NCBI GenBank assembly: GCA_012934845.2
Contig: WNNJ02003677.1
Coordinates: 62,001 to 126,000, forward strand
Origin: Pomphorhynchus laevis
Taxonomy: Eukaryota > Acanthocephala > Palaeacanthocephala > Echinorhynchida > Pomphorhynchidae
DNA: 64,000 nucleotides
Reading direction: 5' to 3'
Shown here: positions 1 through 10,925 of the stretch, piece after piece
Position numbering within the stretch: position 1 is the first letter of the stretch
Layout: the number at the start of each line of letters is the position of its first letter
The notes under the pieces: model-generated
What the model was told of the DNA's origin: nothing
The model's input: only the letters and a program-made list of their open reading frames with translations
Database searches by the model: none
Position numbers and translations under genes: made by a program

Positions 1-44
1 TTTACATATTCTATAATTTAAGCTGCTGGATGGAAATACCTTAA
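1..44 (+). pseudogene. C-terminal end of a duplicated gene (copy 1)
   Basis: The window opens inside a reading frame whose last residues are YIFYNLSCWMEIP, with stop TAA at 42-44. The same 13 codons and stop occur on the minus strand at 12299-12340, so two copies of one terminal exon lie in inverted orientation about 12 kb apart. Similarity stops at the stop codon. Most of this copy lies to the left of the window, so whether it is the functional one cannot be judged here. I do not recognise the product. A hydrophobic tail of the form YxxFY near the C-terminus occurs in ubiquitin-specific proteases, but that is a weak hint. Confidence 0.4.
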
Positions 45-427
45 CATTGGCAAAAACCGATGTGCCGGAAAAAATACAGTCAAAGCTTACATCGTCACTG
101 AATACTCTTCAAAAATGGTACTATTTATTCAGAGCTAATTTACTTTTGAATATTACCGTAAATGTTTATTTCATCATAATTGAAATTTTATTCAAAATTA
201 ATTATACAAGTAAAATATCGGCTTCTGGCATTACCGAGAACCCGCTTAGGCTTTTATTTCAATTTAAAAGTACATGTTAGTTGTCTAATTATTTACAGAA
301 ACCATTAATGTGACAAAATAGCTTATTATTTTAATGTTACCAAAGCAATTTATTATTTAAATGTGACAGCAGTTTATTATTTTAATGGACAACGAAAACA
401 GCTTCATGTATTATTTTAATGTTGCAA
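45..427. other. No gene seen; degenerate A/T repeats
   Basis: After the stop codon at 42-44 there is a short open frame (47-280), not recognised and with no supporting context. From about 300 to 430 the sequence loosely repeats a unit of about 30 bases built on TTATTATTTTAATGT. No gene is supported. Confidence 0.4.
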
Positions 428-596
428 CAAATCAAATCAGCTAACTGAGTCTATGTATTTAATATAATTATAAAATAAACAAAACATAATAATGCTAAAT
501 CAATATTTAATAATTAAATAATAATTTATTAATAAAATTAATAAAATTAATATTCTTAATATTTTGATTTCATTAATTATATTTAACATTTAACAT
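428..596 (-). repeat. Penelope-like element 3' tail fragment
   Basis: This stretch begins with the family signature TCAGCTAACTGAGTCTA, followed by the A/T-rich run seen at 1165, 6460, 16750 and 55015. At 55015 the same sequence is the 3' untranslated tail of the minus-strand Penelope-like element, so this is a 5'-truncated copy in the same orientation. It lacks the pseudoknot segment. Confidence 0.6.
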
Positions 597-715
597 AATA
601 TTTACATAATATTTTACTTAATATTCTTAATATTAACATTCTTAATATTTTGATTTCATAATAATATATTAATAAAATTAATATTCTTAATATTTTGATT
701 TCATTTCGAAATAAT
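597..715. repeat. Left copy of ~115-bp direct repeat flanking an exon
   Basis: The run from ATAATATTTACATAATATTT to TTGATTTCATT recurs almost unchanged at about 998-1108. The two copies bracket the minus-strand exon at 728-948. A local duplication or paired tail insertions would explain it. Confidence 0.65.
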
Positions 716-727
716 TTTATACAATAC

Positions 728-948
728 CTGATTGCTTGTTTGATTTTTTAACAATTCATGGGCAGAGCGCCGAAGATTTAACAGGTTTGAGGTATTTGAA
801 TCGTGCAATGTTCCACCAGGAATCAAGTTATTTCGCAATTGATGCCGATTAAGAATATTTACCGATTGACTAATTGTCGCGTTGTTACCTTGGGGCCGCA
901 CAGATGCCGCATTTTGAAGACGTTCTCGCATAGTTAGAAGCGAGGATG
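728..948 (-). CDS. Internal exon of an unidentified protein gene
   Basis: On the minus strand an acceptor, TATTTTTTATAG, ends at 949, and a donor, CAG followed by GTATTG, starts at 727. Between them 221 bases are open in one frame that ends in phase 0. The peptide is polar, rich in Asn, Leu and Ser, and contains MRERLQNAASVRPQGNN near its start and RRSAHELLKNQTSNQ at its end. The exon is markedly less AT-rich than its surroundings, as expected for coding sequence. I do not recognise the family. Flanking exons were not found: both sides are A/T repeats, and the exon sits between two direct repeats, so it may be real or a stranded relic. Confidence 0.45.
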
Positions 949-997
949 CTATAAAAAATAATATCGTTTAGATAGCAAATGTTCGTAAAGAGATTTA

Positions 998-1108
998 TAT
1001 TTACATAATATTTTACTTAATATTCTTAATATTAACATTCTTAATATTTTGATTTCATAATAATTTATTAATAAAATTAATATTCTTAATATTTTGATTT
1101 CATATTTA
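998..1108. repeat. Right copy of ~115-bp direct repeat
   Basis: Near-identical to 597-715, including the internal ACTTAATATTCTTAATATTA run. It flanks the exon at 728-948 on the other side. Confidence 0.65.
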
Positions 1109-1149
1109 GAAATATGAAATAATAAAATAATATAAAGATATTTCCCCGA

Positions 1150-1480
1150 ATTCTGTAGTTTAATAATTAAACCAGCTAACTGAGTCTACGTATTTAATAT
1201 AATTATAAAATAAACAAAACATAATAATGCTAAATCAAAATTTAATAATTAAATAATAAAATTAATAATTGTTTTTAGATTTTCTATAATTTATATCAAG
1301 TTAAAATAAAAAATTAAAATTTAAAATAAACGTCATTTTTATGAATTGACTAATAAATAACAGACGTTGTATCAGAATAAGGATTAGAGATCATCAGGAG
1401 GAACTGCTATGCTATCAGGTTTCGGCCCCTAACTCCTCGACCCAACATAGCAGCGGGGCCAAATATGTGTTAATATTTTG
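1150..1480 (-). repeat. Penelope-like element 3' tail with pseudoknot
   Basis: About 320 bases match 55010-55330, the 3' tail of the Penelope-like element, in the same orientation. It runs from CCAGCTAACTGAGTCTACG through the A/T-rich middle to the GC-rich pseudoknot and GGGGCCAAATA. The body of the element is missing, so this is a strongly 5'-truncated insertion. Confidence 0.75.
1404..1460 (-). ncRNA. H-type pseudoknot motif in element tail
   Basis: CTGCTATG (1404-1411) pairs with CATAGCAG (1446-1453). GGCCCC (1424-1429) lies inside that loop and pairs with GGGGCC (1455-1460) outside it, so the two stems interlock. The element is in minus-strand sense. The same two stems are intact at 55251-55307. 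The arrangement resembles the first two helices of HDV-like ribozymes, but no P3 or P4 helix or catalytic core was identified. Confidence 0.55.
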
Positions 1481-1649
1481 GATTAAGCTCCAAGTGAATT
1501 CCTACATTTTCATAAAACTCAGAAACACATTGCAGCAATTATTCTTATTGTATATCCGAGATTTGAAACTTTTCCTAATTCTTCTCATCTATCTATTAGA
1601 GGTAACTTTTTATTAACTTTTTATTTTTTCGTTACATATTATGGCTTTG

Positions 1650-1806
1650 TTAAATCAAAATTTAATAATTAAATAATAAAATAAATAATTTTTATAAGAT
1701 TTTTATAATTTATATCAAGTTAAAATAAAAAATTTAAATTTAAAATAAAAGTCAATTTTTATGAATTGACTAATAAATAAGAGATGATGTATCAGAATAA
1801 TGATTA
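1650..1806 (-). repeat. Penelope-like element tail, partial
   Basis: It matches the middle of the tail (TTTATATCAAGTTAAAATAA, then TTTTTATGAATTGACTAATA). It stops before the pseudoknot, where the 20-bp tandem repeat begins. Confidence 0.6.
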
Positions 1807-1922
1807 GAGGTTATAACTATCTAAGAGGTAATAACTATCTATTAGAGGTAACTATCTATTCGAGGTAATAACTATCTATTAGAGGTAATAACTATCTATT
1901 AGAGGTAATAACTATCTAAGAA
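1806..1922. repeat. ~20-bp tandem repeat
   Basis: About six units built on TAACTATCTATTAGAGGTAA, with 6-base deletions in one or two units. It starts exactly where the adjoining Penelope-like tail is interrupted. Confidence 0.7.
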
Positions 1923-3149
1923 AGGCAGATACATGTAAATAAAATTCAATATATACCTATTCTGGCTTTTATTTTCAATACTTATATATAATACTATATA
2001 AATCTGCAACATCATCAACCCCCTCAGGGGAGGCCATATTATCTGATCACTTAAATGCACATATCATAAGACAAGATATAATACATGCATTAAGTAAGCA
2101 ATCGTCCTTTCAATTATCGACGTAAAGTTACTAAAAGTTCGTAAAGATCTTGATTTATAAGTAATCTTCTATATATCAACATGCAACTTTAAATATGTTA
2201 ACGTGTTTACTGCAATTAATGCAAATACTGCAATTAAAATAAAAATGTTCAAATATATACCAAATTACTAATTGCAAATTAGTCACTTTTCAGGAACGAA
2301 ATATCAGCTTTCATTTTTATCATGAACTTAGTATATTTGAAGATATTATTAAATAATTCTTTTTGCGCCGTGTTTAGTTTACCCAACACCATTCTTGAAT
2401 ATAATTTACAAGATAGATCACATTTTTTGATAGCTCAGATTTTTATTATTAAAAATGATATTTTTTTTAGTTTTATAGATCACATTTTTTATCAAATTTT
2501 TGATCACATTTCATATTTTTGAATAGATCACATTTTTCATATGATCATCAGGGCGAGATTGTTCTTGAAAATTAAAACATGAACCAAAATTGAACAATAC
2601 CGAAATGTGACTTTACATGAGAGCGTTACAAAAAACCTTTATAAATGAAAAGTTCACTTGTATCATAGAAGATCACAAAAGACGTAATTTTCTATCCTTT
2701 GAAGATGGCTGCTCGGACACCCAAAATATTGATTGAAAAACAATTTGTGCATTTTTTCTCGAGGATAACTCGCCATATAAAGCATAATTTATATATTAAT
2801 AATCTTGAATTTGAAAGAATTTCAATACAACTTTTATATACTGAAAACAAACAGGAAAGTGTAAACCTGTATGATTTTTACAACCTTCGTCGGGTAGTTT
2901 ATCCCGAAATGCGCCTTTTACAGGCGCCTTTTTTAAATCTTTTTTGCGCCGTGTTTAGTTTACCCAACACCACTCTTGAATATAATTTACAAGATAGATC
3001 ACATTTTTTGATAGAACAGATTTTTATTATAATTTCAATATGCTATCAGGTTTCGGTCGCTAAAAATAAAATTTTTATCTTTAAATATGAATTCGTTAAA
3101 TTCATACTCATTTATTGAATCTGTTGTAATAAAATCATTCATGAAAATT
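1923..3149. repeat. No gene; ~90-bp direct repeat pair
   Basis: The segment at about 2362-2455 (from TTGCGCCGTGTTTAGTTTAC) recurs at 2942-3030, about 580 bases later in the same orientation. Short open frames across both are repeat-driven. A small hairpin (GCGCC, then GGCGCC) lies near 2909-2926. No protein similarity is seen. Confidence 0.5.
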
Positions 3150-3235
3150 ACAAATTAAATTGGCTAACTGAGTCTACGTATTTTATATTGCAAATTAAAA
3201 ATAATGCAAAATAAAAGTTAAATAGTTAAATAATA
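3150..3235 (-). repeat. Penelope-like element tail, terminal piece
   Basis: It carries only the end signature GGCTAACTGAGTCTACGTA and the following A/T run. It lies just upstream of the CCHC gene exons, probably in their intron. Confidence 0.5.
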
Positions 3236-3307
3236 AAAAATTAATTAAAAACACATTTAAAAAATTAATTAGAAATACATTTAAAATATCGGTATTTTGA
3301 CTGTTAG

Positions 3308-3886
3308 TGAATTTGGCAATGAAAGAGTTTCTTCTAGGCATTCAACCTTAATGAATCAATCATCTGCCAATCAAATATCATCAATGGCACCGTTATACAC
3401 CCAACCTACTCTTGTGCCTGCGGCCGGAAACTTAATTCGTAATTAAGAATCGTGTTTTTCGGATAATGTATAATATTGTATTTAGCTCAAATCTATTATC
3501 AACCGAGTCTTGCACATCAAATGTCAACACTCGGACTCTACCCAGAAGAACATCACAAGATGATTGCCTGGGCACCGATGTATCCATTCCTGCCTCCAGT
3601 AATTCGATGTCCGGCAATCAACTTTCAGCCGACTTTGCCCTGTTTTCAAACGTCTCCTGAAATCAATATAATGAACCAATCAAGTCAGATGATAAATAGT
3701 CTTTTAAATAATCAGATACCACAAGAATTCAATGCCAGCAAACATATATCAATTGCTGGCAAGTTAAGATATCTAGATGAACTGTATAAATTGGCAAACA
3801 GCAATAACGCATATTGCTGTAAATGTGGGAGTCCGGGACATTATGGACATGAATGCAAGGATTTTGAAAAAGATCCAGTTGCTTAA
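3308..3886 (+). CDS. Last two exons of a CCHC zinc-knuckle protein
   Basis: Exon A (3308-3438) follows an acceptor TTTTGACTGTTAG. Exon B (3486-3886) follows TTGTATTTAG and ends at a TAA stop. A 47-base intron (3439-3485, GTAATT...TTTAG) joins them in phase 1, creating a proline codon. The two exons are alike in composition: polar, rich in Ser, Asn, Gln and Pro, probably disordered. The C-terminus holds one clean zinc knuckle, CCKCGSPGHYGHEC (C-x2-C-x4-H-x4-C), followed by about ten acidic or basic residues. Single terminal CCHC knuckles of this kind bind RNA, as in ZCCHC2/ZCCHC14-like proteins, but the rest is too divergent to name. Upstream exons were not found; Penelope tail pieces lie immediately 5'. 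Confidence 0.6.
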
Positions 3887-6440
3887 CGTGAGTATTTAAT
3901 ATTTAACGATGATTAAAATGTAGTTTAAAAACACGTACTTTAATATTTAGGTACAACGTAAACATTTAAAATTAGAACATATTTCCAAATTTTCTAATTT
4001 CGGTTATTGAAATACTAGATCAACATGTTTTGATTTTCTCAACCTTAAAAACAATTTGTAAGGAAAAACAATTTGTAATGAAAATGTGTTTTATAAAGTA
4101 AAAGATTAGATAATCGACAAGCGAAAGTTATAGATTTTTATGATTGGGCAAAGGTTGCCTTTATTATGCATAAATGCTAGTAAGATGGCATACCAGTAGT
4201 TAACTATTCGAACAAAGGTGTATAATTGACTCATTTGTTTAATTATTAAACTGTTACGTGAATAAAAACAATAGTTAGCAATAAAAATATTTTTACATTA
4301 AAGTATACTCAAACAAAACTTTATTTTCGAATTGATAGTTATTATTTAAAAATATAATTATCAACAATATAAATATCCTAGGAGTATTATCTTCCATTGC
4401 ATGTCGATATTTTGCCTATTTATACTACGGAAGAAACGTGAAAAAATTATTGCATTACAATAACGAAATATTGTACAATTTTAAATCATATAATATTTTA
4501 AATTAACATAATAACATTATAATATTTTACATTATCCAAAGTACTTCAATCAATCGAAAATGTAAGTATTTTATTTTAAAAATCTATAAAGACTAAATAT
4601 TGACCATATTTTAAAATTTTAAGTTATATTTTGTTATGATTGGTCCTCTTTAGTTATTATATTATATCTTGTTATGACTGGTTTTCTTTAGTTATTATAA
4701 TATATTTAGTTATTAGTTATCGTATAGTTACTCTTTGTTTTAGTAATTTACTAACCTAATCACTTTATGATCAACAAACATTAAGAAACAAAATATATAG
4801 TTATAAATAAAATATATAGTTATATATAAAATTTTAGTATATTACTACGATTAACCATTTAAGAACATGTATCTTACCCTGAGAATAATTTTCAAATATT
4901 GAAATATCCAGAAATATTTTAATTTATATTTGTCGTCGCTAAATAGTTATGCAAAAAGGTAGTTTTTACATCTGAAATTTTTGTAAATATATTTTTTAGT
5001 CGGAATGTAACGAGCGCACTTGTAGCAAGTTGAATTGATCTAATTATAACATTCCTAACTTGATATTTTTAGAAATCAAATTTACAAAATGATTAAAAAA
5101 GCCATAACGATGAAATCATTAGTCAAATTTAAATGCAAGCTATAAGTTAAAGCTATTTTATGTTATTTGTTTCATCAATTTTCTGATGTTAACTATTATC
5201 ATACTCTTTCTTTATGTTATTTAAAATAAGTTACTTTTCTAAAATTCAGAGCTTATTTGATTATTTACGATTCACGTTTATTTTTAGTTGCCCAGTAAAA
5301 TGACCGGCCAGAATATACCAATCTAAACAAATAACATGTCCATTGTTATGTTCATAAACATTGTTTATTGTAATAAAATGTTCAATTGTTTTGTATTTTG
5401 CTTTCATCTTAAAATGACAGGAATAGAGAGAGAGCGTGCCGTACATTTGAAATGTAGTTTCAAAATGAAGTACTGAGGGTAAAACTTTATTTTGTAGTTA
5501 CAAAATGCAGTACTGGGAAAGTGATAAAGTGTAAAACTTCCTAAGATATGGAAACTGGTCTAGGATGATCATTAGAAATCCTAATATGATTGAACTTTAC
5601 CTGATTCTGTAATTCTGTAAACAAACAATGCATATTTCAATATATTTCAACGAACTAACTAACATATTACTTTGGAATGTAAATTATAATTACCTTATAA
5701 TTTAAAATAGTTTTATATTACCTTGAAATATAAAACTATTTAAATGTCTGATTTAAATATTTAAATATTAAATATTTAAAATATTTAATAATTGCTTGAG
5801 ATGCTTTATTATAGTGTTTCCTATTTGCCCTTGCTATATATACGCGAAGATAAACGGCCGTTTATTTTAGGAAACCATATCGTCACTCTACAAATTGATT
5901 CAAACGTTATGTAAGGAAAAATAACAAATATATTTAGTCAAATATTTAATAATATATCGATATCTTATATTTTGATTAATTAAATGAAGAGTTAAAAATT
6001 ACATAACTCCTCACTGATCTTGCTTGCATATATCCGTTAAAAGCTATATGAATTAGAACTGTAAGTATAAATAAGTATGCAAAAAGTCCGACTTTATTCA
6101 TTAATTAAATGTAAAAACTAATTATAAACTAAAAGAAACAATGTGAACATTAGATATTCTAAATAATTGTGAATATTTGTGGTCAACGGCTTTTTAAAGT
6201 TAAATTATTGAAATAACAAACAGTAAAGAGATCTTTTTAACAAATAAAATCAATTTATTTTTATCAATTATTATAATAATTGATAATTAAATAATTGAAT
6301 TATAATAATTAACATAATTAATAATTAATATTAATTATAATATTGATTACACATATTTTTATGAATTAAAAATTAATAAATAATAATTAATATAATTATT
6401 ATAATATAAATTATAATATTTGATATTAAAATACCAATTT
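3887..6440. other. AT-rich stretch without a supported gene
   Basis: Presumed 3' untranslated and intergenic DNA after the CCHC gene. A minus-strand open frame at 5261-5446 (61 codons, His/Tyr-rich) is not recognised and has no convincing splice signals. From about 5700 on, the sequence is nearly pure A/T. Confidence 0.4.
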
Positions 6441-6449
6441 AAATGATAA

Positions 6450-6890
6450 ATCAGATTAGCTAACAGAGTCAGCTTATTTTATATTATTTATATATTAAAA
6501 ATAATGCTAAATAAAATAAAAAATAATTTTTTTAATATTTTTAAAATATTAAATTTTTTTATAAGATTTTATAATTTATATCAAGTTAAAATTTAAAATT
6601 GGAATTTAACAGAAATTAGATCAGATAACTGACTTTACGTATTTTATATTACAGATCAAAAATAAAGATAAATTGATAATTATAAGATTTTATAGAAGTT
6701 ATATTCATATCAAGTTAAAATTTAAAATTGAAATTTAAAAAAGAAGTCAATTTTTACGAATTGAATAACAAATAACAGACGATATAAATAATAAGGATTA
6801 GAGGTCATCAGGATGTACTGATATGTTATCCGGTTTCGGCCTCTATTCTTCGATCTAACGTAGCAACGGGGCAAATACGCGCTAATGAGG
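6450..6890 (-). repeat. Two stacked Penelope-like tails, degenerate pseudoknot
   Basis: The end signature (GCTAACAGAGTCAGC, then GATAACTGACTTTACG) occurs twice, at about 6458 and 6623. It is followed once by the full tail, with the pseudoknot region near 6810-6875. Here both stems carry mismatches (CTGATATG opposite CGTAGCAA), so this copy is older. Confidence 0.65.
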
Positions 6891-6999
6891 TACATACAAA
6901 TGACGTATTTCCTCTGATAAAATTAGATTATCAAGTATCTTATTATAATACCAAGTATAATATTTAATGGTAAAAATAAAAATAGAGAATGTAGAACTT

Positions 7000-7115
7000 G
7001 CATAAATACAAAGTATATTATTTACTATCCATCTATAAAAAAATTTCGGTTATAAATACAAGTTTTGAAATGTTTGGTAGATTTATATATTTTACTATTT
7101 TCTGTTTGAGAATAA
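7000..7115 (-). pseudogene. Penelope-like RT 3' coding remnant
   Basis: It matches 55360-55470, the last codons and stop region of the element's reverse transcriptase (ATTATTTACTATCCATCTAT, then TTTATATATTTTACTATTTT). Together with the tail just before it, this shows an insertion that kept a little coding sequence. Confidence 0.5.
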
Positions 7116-7329
7116 ATTATCTTTATTAAAAATGAAGATAGTGATCTGATGATATCTTATTATAATACAGTGTATTAGAATACAATAAAATAATAATTTA
7201 TTAAATAATAAATAATTTATTTTATTGTATACAAGACAATAAATAATTATAAATAATTGTTATAAGATTTTATAAGATTTATATTAAGTTAAATTAAAAA
7301 ATTAAAATTTTAAATAAAATTCAATTTTT

Positions 7330-8030
7330 GTGAATTGATTAATAAATAATAGACTCTGTATGTTTAAAATAATTATTAAAATAATTACGTATTTTATACA
7401 TATAAGATATAATAATTGTTATAAGATTTTATAAGATTTCAGAGCAGATAACTGAGTATACGTATTTTATACAATTTACAAATTAAAAATAAAGAAAATT
7501 AATGAATAATTATAAAGAATTGTAAGTTATCATATAAGATATAATAATTATAATAATTATAATAATTATAAGATATCTGTAATTTGTAAATTCTTAATTT
7601 ACAAATTCTCCGATTTAAATATAAATAAAGAATTATTAGAGCTGGATCAAAATATATGGGAAATTTTATTTGATATTTCGCTAACCTCTGTTAGCATCTT
7701 CTGAAAATTACCAAAAGAGTAATTTTCTGAAAATAAATAAAATTTCTCCTTTTTATAAGATTTTATAAGATTTCAGATCAGATAACTGAGTATACGTATT
7801 TTATACAATTTACAAATTAAAAATAAAGAAGATTAATAAATAATTATAAAGATTTTATACAGATTATATTTATATCAAGTTAAAATAAAAAATTTAAATT
7901 TAAGATAAAAGTCAATTTTTATGAAATAACAGACGATGTATCAGAATATGGATTAGAGGTCATCAGCAGGAACTGCTATGCTACATGGTTGCACAGCCAA
8001 ATATATGAGATCTTATTCTAATACAGTGTA
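7330..8030 (-). repeat. Further Penelope-like tails, nested
   Basis: End signatures at about 7443 and 7772 (CAGATAACTGAGTATACGTA) share a substitution not seen in the 1-kb and 55-kb copies, so they form a subfamily. The second runs to CAGCAGGAACTGCTATGCTA at 7961-7980, where the pseudoknot is broken off after its first strand. Between them, 7620-7750 matches nothing else in the window. Confidence 0.6.
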
Positions 8031-8094
8031 TTAGAATACATAAAAATTGCCCGTCTAAGAGTTTAAATTTATTTTTAATAACACCTTTTCAAGA

Positions 8095-8280
8095 ATCTTA
8101 TTCTAATACAAAATATATTAATTATTATCCATCCATAAAAACTTTTCGTTAAATAATTTTAAATTTATTTTTAATGTTATTGTGTTGATTTATATATTTT
8201 ACTATTTTCTGCTTGATGTTATTTTTATAGTAACCTAGTTTAAAATATGCATCTATTAAATTATTTAAATGACAAATTAA
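8095..8280 (-). pseudogene. Penelope-like RT C-terminal coding remnant
   Basis: About 180 bases are close to 55365-55530, the C-terminal coding end of the reverse transcriptase, including TTCTGCTTGATGTTATTTTT and AGTAACCTAGTTTAAAATAT. It is one of several 5'-truncated copies in the same orientation. Confidence 0.65.
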
Positions 8281-8410
8281 AATGAAAATGATTTTTATTT
8301 TAAAATAAAAATCAATTTTGATGAATTGACTAATAAATGAAAGACGATTTATCAGAATAAGGATTAGATATAAATATTTTCATACAGTATTCCTTGAAAT
8401 GTCAAGGAAT

Positions 8411-9183
8411 ACCGTATGAACAGTATTGGTTGTTCAGTTATAGGTGGGTATACATAATATCATGAATTTAGAATAATTCCCTAAATTTCTCATATATTTG
8501 ATATCTTTAATTATATCAAAATACAATTTTTTATCTGACGAAATGTCGTAACAATCCATGTATAAAGAAAAAAGTTAAAATAACTTTCATTTAGCTTATA
8601 ATCGAGTCCAGTTTATAATCAAATTAATTATTGAAAAATTGATGGTTTTTTTAATTATAAAAATTTGAAATTTCAATTATAAAATTTTTCAATAATAAAA
8701 AATAATCAGCATGGCTATAGGGAATCAAATTAATGGTTATTCGGTTATATGTGGGTATACATAATATCTGGTCCATTTTATAATCAAATTAAATTATTGA
8801 AAAATTGATGGTAAAATATAAAACCATCAATTAATAAATCACATCATATAAATACATCTTTATGCTATTTTAATGTACAAAAATGTAACAATTTTCCTTT
8901 TTTCCCGTATAATGATGGCAGTTGCCATTGAAATATTAAATAATTCCTTTGGTCTTTGATTTTCCTTTGTTCCTATAAATTAACATATACTAAATTCAAG
9001 GAAATTGATTACTAAAATATCTTCAATATAAATATTTTCAATAATAAAAAATAATCAACGTGGATATGTGGAATGAAGATAATTGTTATTCAGTTATAGG
9101 TGGGTATACATAATATCATGAATTTAGAATAATTCCCTAAATTTTTCATATATTTGATATATTCAATAATTGATATACAATTT
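8411..9183. repeat. Interspersed AT-rich repeat (blocks B then A)
   Basis: Two blocks are shared with 19503-20097 at high identity, but in the opposite order (B-A here, A-B there). Both blocks contain TTCAGTTATAGGTGGGTATA, so the parent is most simply a tandem array of one longer unit. Block B includes a near-palindrome of AATTATAAAAATTTGAAATT. No coding capacity is seen; it may be a non-autonomous mobile element. Confidence 0.6.
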
Positions 9184-9328
9184 TATCAAAAGGCAATTAT
9201 CTGAATTACTTAATGTTATTGTATCGATGCTATTTTACTTTGTGTAAAATGATACGCACACAATAAGTTTGGTACAATAAGATAATACAATAAATATCTT
9301 TAAACATTCAGTTAATAACTAATAGTAA

Positions 9329-10747
9329 ATGCTTCTTCGAAGAAGGAACGAGAAAATTATTGGCTTTAAAGTTCTACTCAAAACAGTGCAGAAAAGTGAT
9401 CAATTTAAACTTTATGGTTATCATCGTTGGTTCGACAGAGATCTTATTGATGCTCTTAGGTACCGTAACAAATTGTGGCGCAAGTTTAGGCGTTCTCCTA
9501 GTTCGAAACGTACAAACATCGACTCCCGGAACTTATGCAATAGGCTAAAACTTTAGAAACGCTATAAGTAGGAAGAGGGTGACGCCAGGATGCATCTTTA
9601 AACTCTAGGAAGTTTTGGTCATATGCAAGAAATAACAGAACTCTTGTCACCACAATTAGTTCAATTCAAACGCCAGCTGAGACTTAAACTGAACGTCTCC
9701 TATCGCCTAACATTTAGCTTATAGCTTCTCAGTGCAAGCTTCGATTACTGACAAAGGGCGTGACTTTGAAGTATGTTCCGACTGCACATCGGTGCTGTGT
9801 TCGTCCACTCAGAGTTGATAAGGTGTTGAACGAGGTTATGAAGCTCGATCCGCTTGCATCTCTGGGACCAGACAATATTGCCCCCTTACTCGTCAAAACC
9901 TAGCGAACAGAATTAGTAATGGCTTACCTATGTTTTTCACATCTTGGATTCCTGATAGTTAGAAATGTGCAATTGTGTACCCATTCTCAGAAAGCATCTT
10001 GCTAGCTTTTGTGCGGACTTTCGACCCATCAGTTTGACCTATGTATTCTGCAAACTCTTAAAAATACTCATTGCTATTAGAATCAGGGATCATATGAATT
10101 GTAATCATATATTGGTTGATTCTCAACATGGTTTCAGGATTGGACGTGCATGTCTAACTAATTCTATTAACTGCGCTTGAAAAATGGACATATGCTCTGA
10201 GTGATGGGTTTCTGGTTCATAAGTATTCCTTGACTTTTCGAAAGCACTTGATAGGGTGCCACATAACGGCATAGTCTCCTTACTGATACACTATGGACTC
10301 CATTCATATATTTGTGAATAGGTCAGGCAATTTCTGTCGAATAGGTCTTTCAGAGTTTGTGTAGAAGGTGTGCTTATTGACTCGGTGAATGTTAATTTTG
10401 GAGTGTTGCAAGGATCAGTCCTTGGCCCACTACTCTATATAATATTCATTAATGATTTGCTATTCCGGTTATCATGCTCTCATCTAGTTTTTGCAGACGA
10501 TCTAAAGATTTGGTCGATCATTAGAAGTCCTGTTGATCGAGTATCTTTACAAAATGATCAAAACTCTCTGTCCAATTGGTGCAAATCTACTGGATTACGG
10601 TTAAATGTTGACAAATGTGTCTTTATGCGATTATGTAGCCCATCTGAAACTCTAAGAAACAATATTGAATACATTGTCTTAAAGAAAGTGTCTCAGCATA
10701 AAATGAACAGATGCTCTAAAACTGGATTAAAAACTATTTGCTTTTAA
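9329..10747 (+). pseudogene. CR1/RTE-like LINE remnant (family C)
   Basis: Broken frames resemble a LINE polymerase. Before the reverse transcriptase, WFDRDLIDALRYRNKLWRKF is the usual inter-domain motif (about 9430-9490). Then comes FRPISL (10020), a QHGFR motif (10126), LDFSKALDRVPH (motif A, about 10230), [13 protein letters not shown] (motif B) and FADDLKIW (catalytic motif, about 10490), followed by NKxxF-like residues. Stops and frameshifts separate these pieces, so the copy is dead. A 50-base stretch at 9363-9412 recurs with two changes at 10740-10789. Confidence 0.75.
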
Positions 10748-10925
10748 GTTCTACTCAAAACAGTGCAGAAAAGCGATCAATTTAAACTTCATAAAATTGT
10801 TTTTCACGATTTATTATTAATTAAATGCTGTAGAAATGGTAAGAATTTATTGATATTATTCTGAATTTATAACGTTAATGTCGCGAAATAATAACTTATT
10901 ATTTACTTATTAATTGATTTTATCA
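10748..10925. repeat. 50-bp repeat copy and AT-rich spacer
   Basis: The first 42 bases complete the second copy of the 9363-9412 repeat. The rest, before the PP1 gene stop, is A/T-rich and probably its 3' untranslated region. Confidence 0.4.

Noticed and set aside
47-280. 77-codon frame starting near the window edge as a gene
   Set aside because: It begins at a non-ATG codon three bases after the stop of the duplicated exon and has no recognised domain.
2016-2034. CCCCTCAGGGG palindrome as a terminator
   Set aside because: Short, isolated, and rho-independent terminators do not apply to an animal nuclear genome.
2322-3118. Two open frames as genes
   Set aside because: They are carried by the 90-bp direct repeat and A/T-rich DNA; the shared peptide merely reflects the duplicated DNA.
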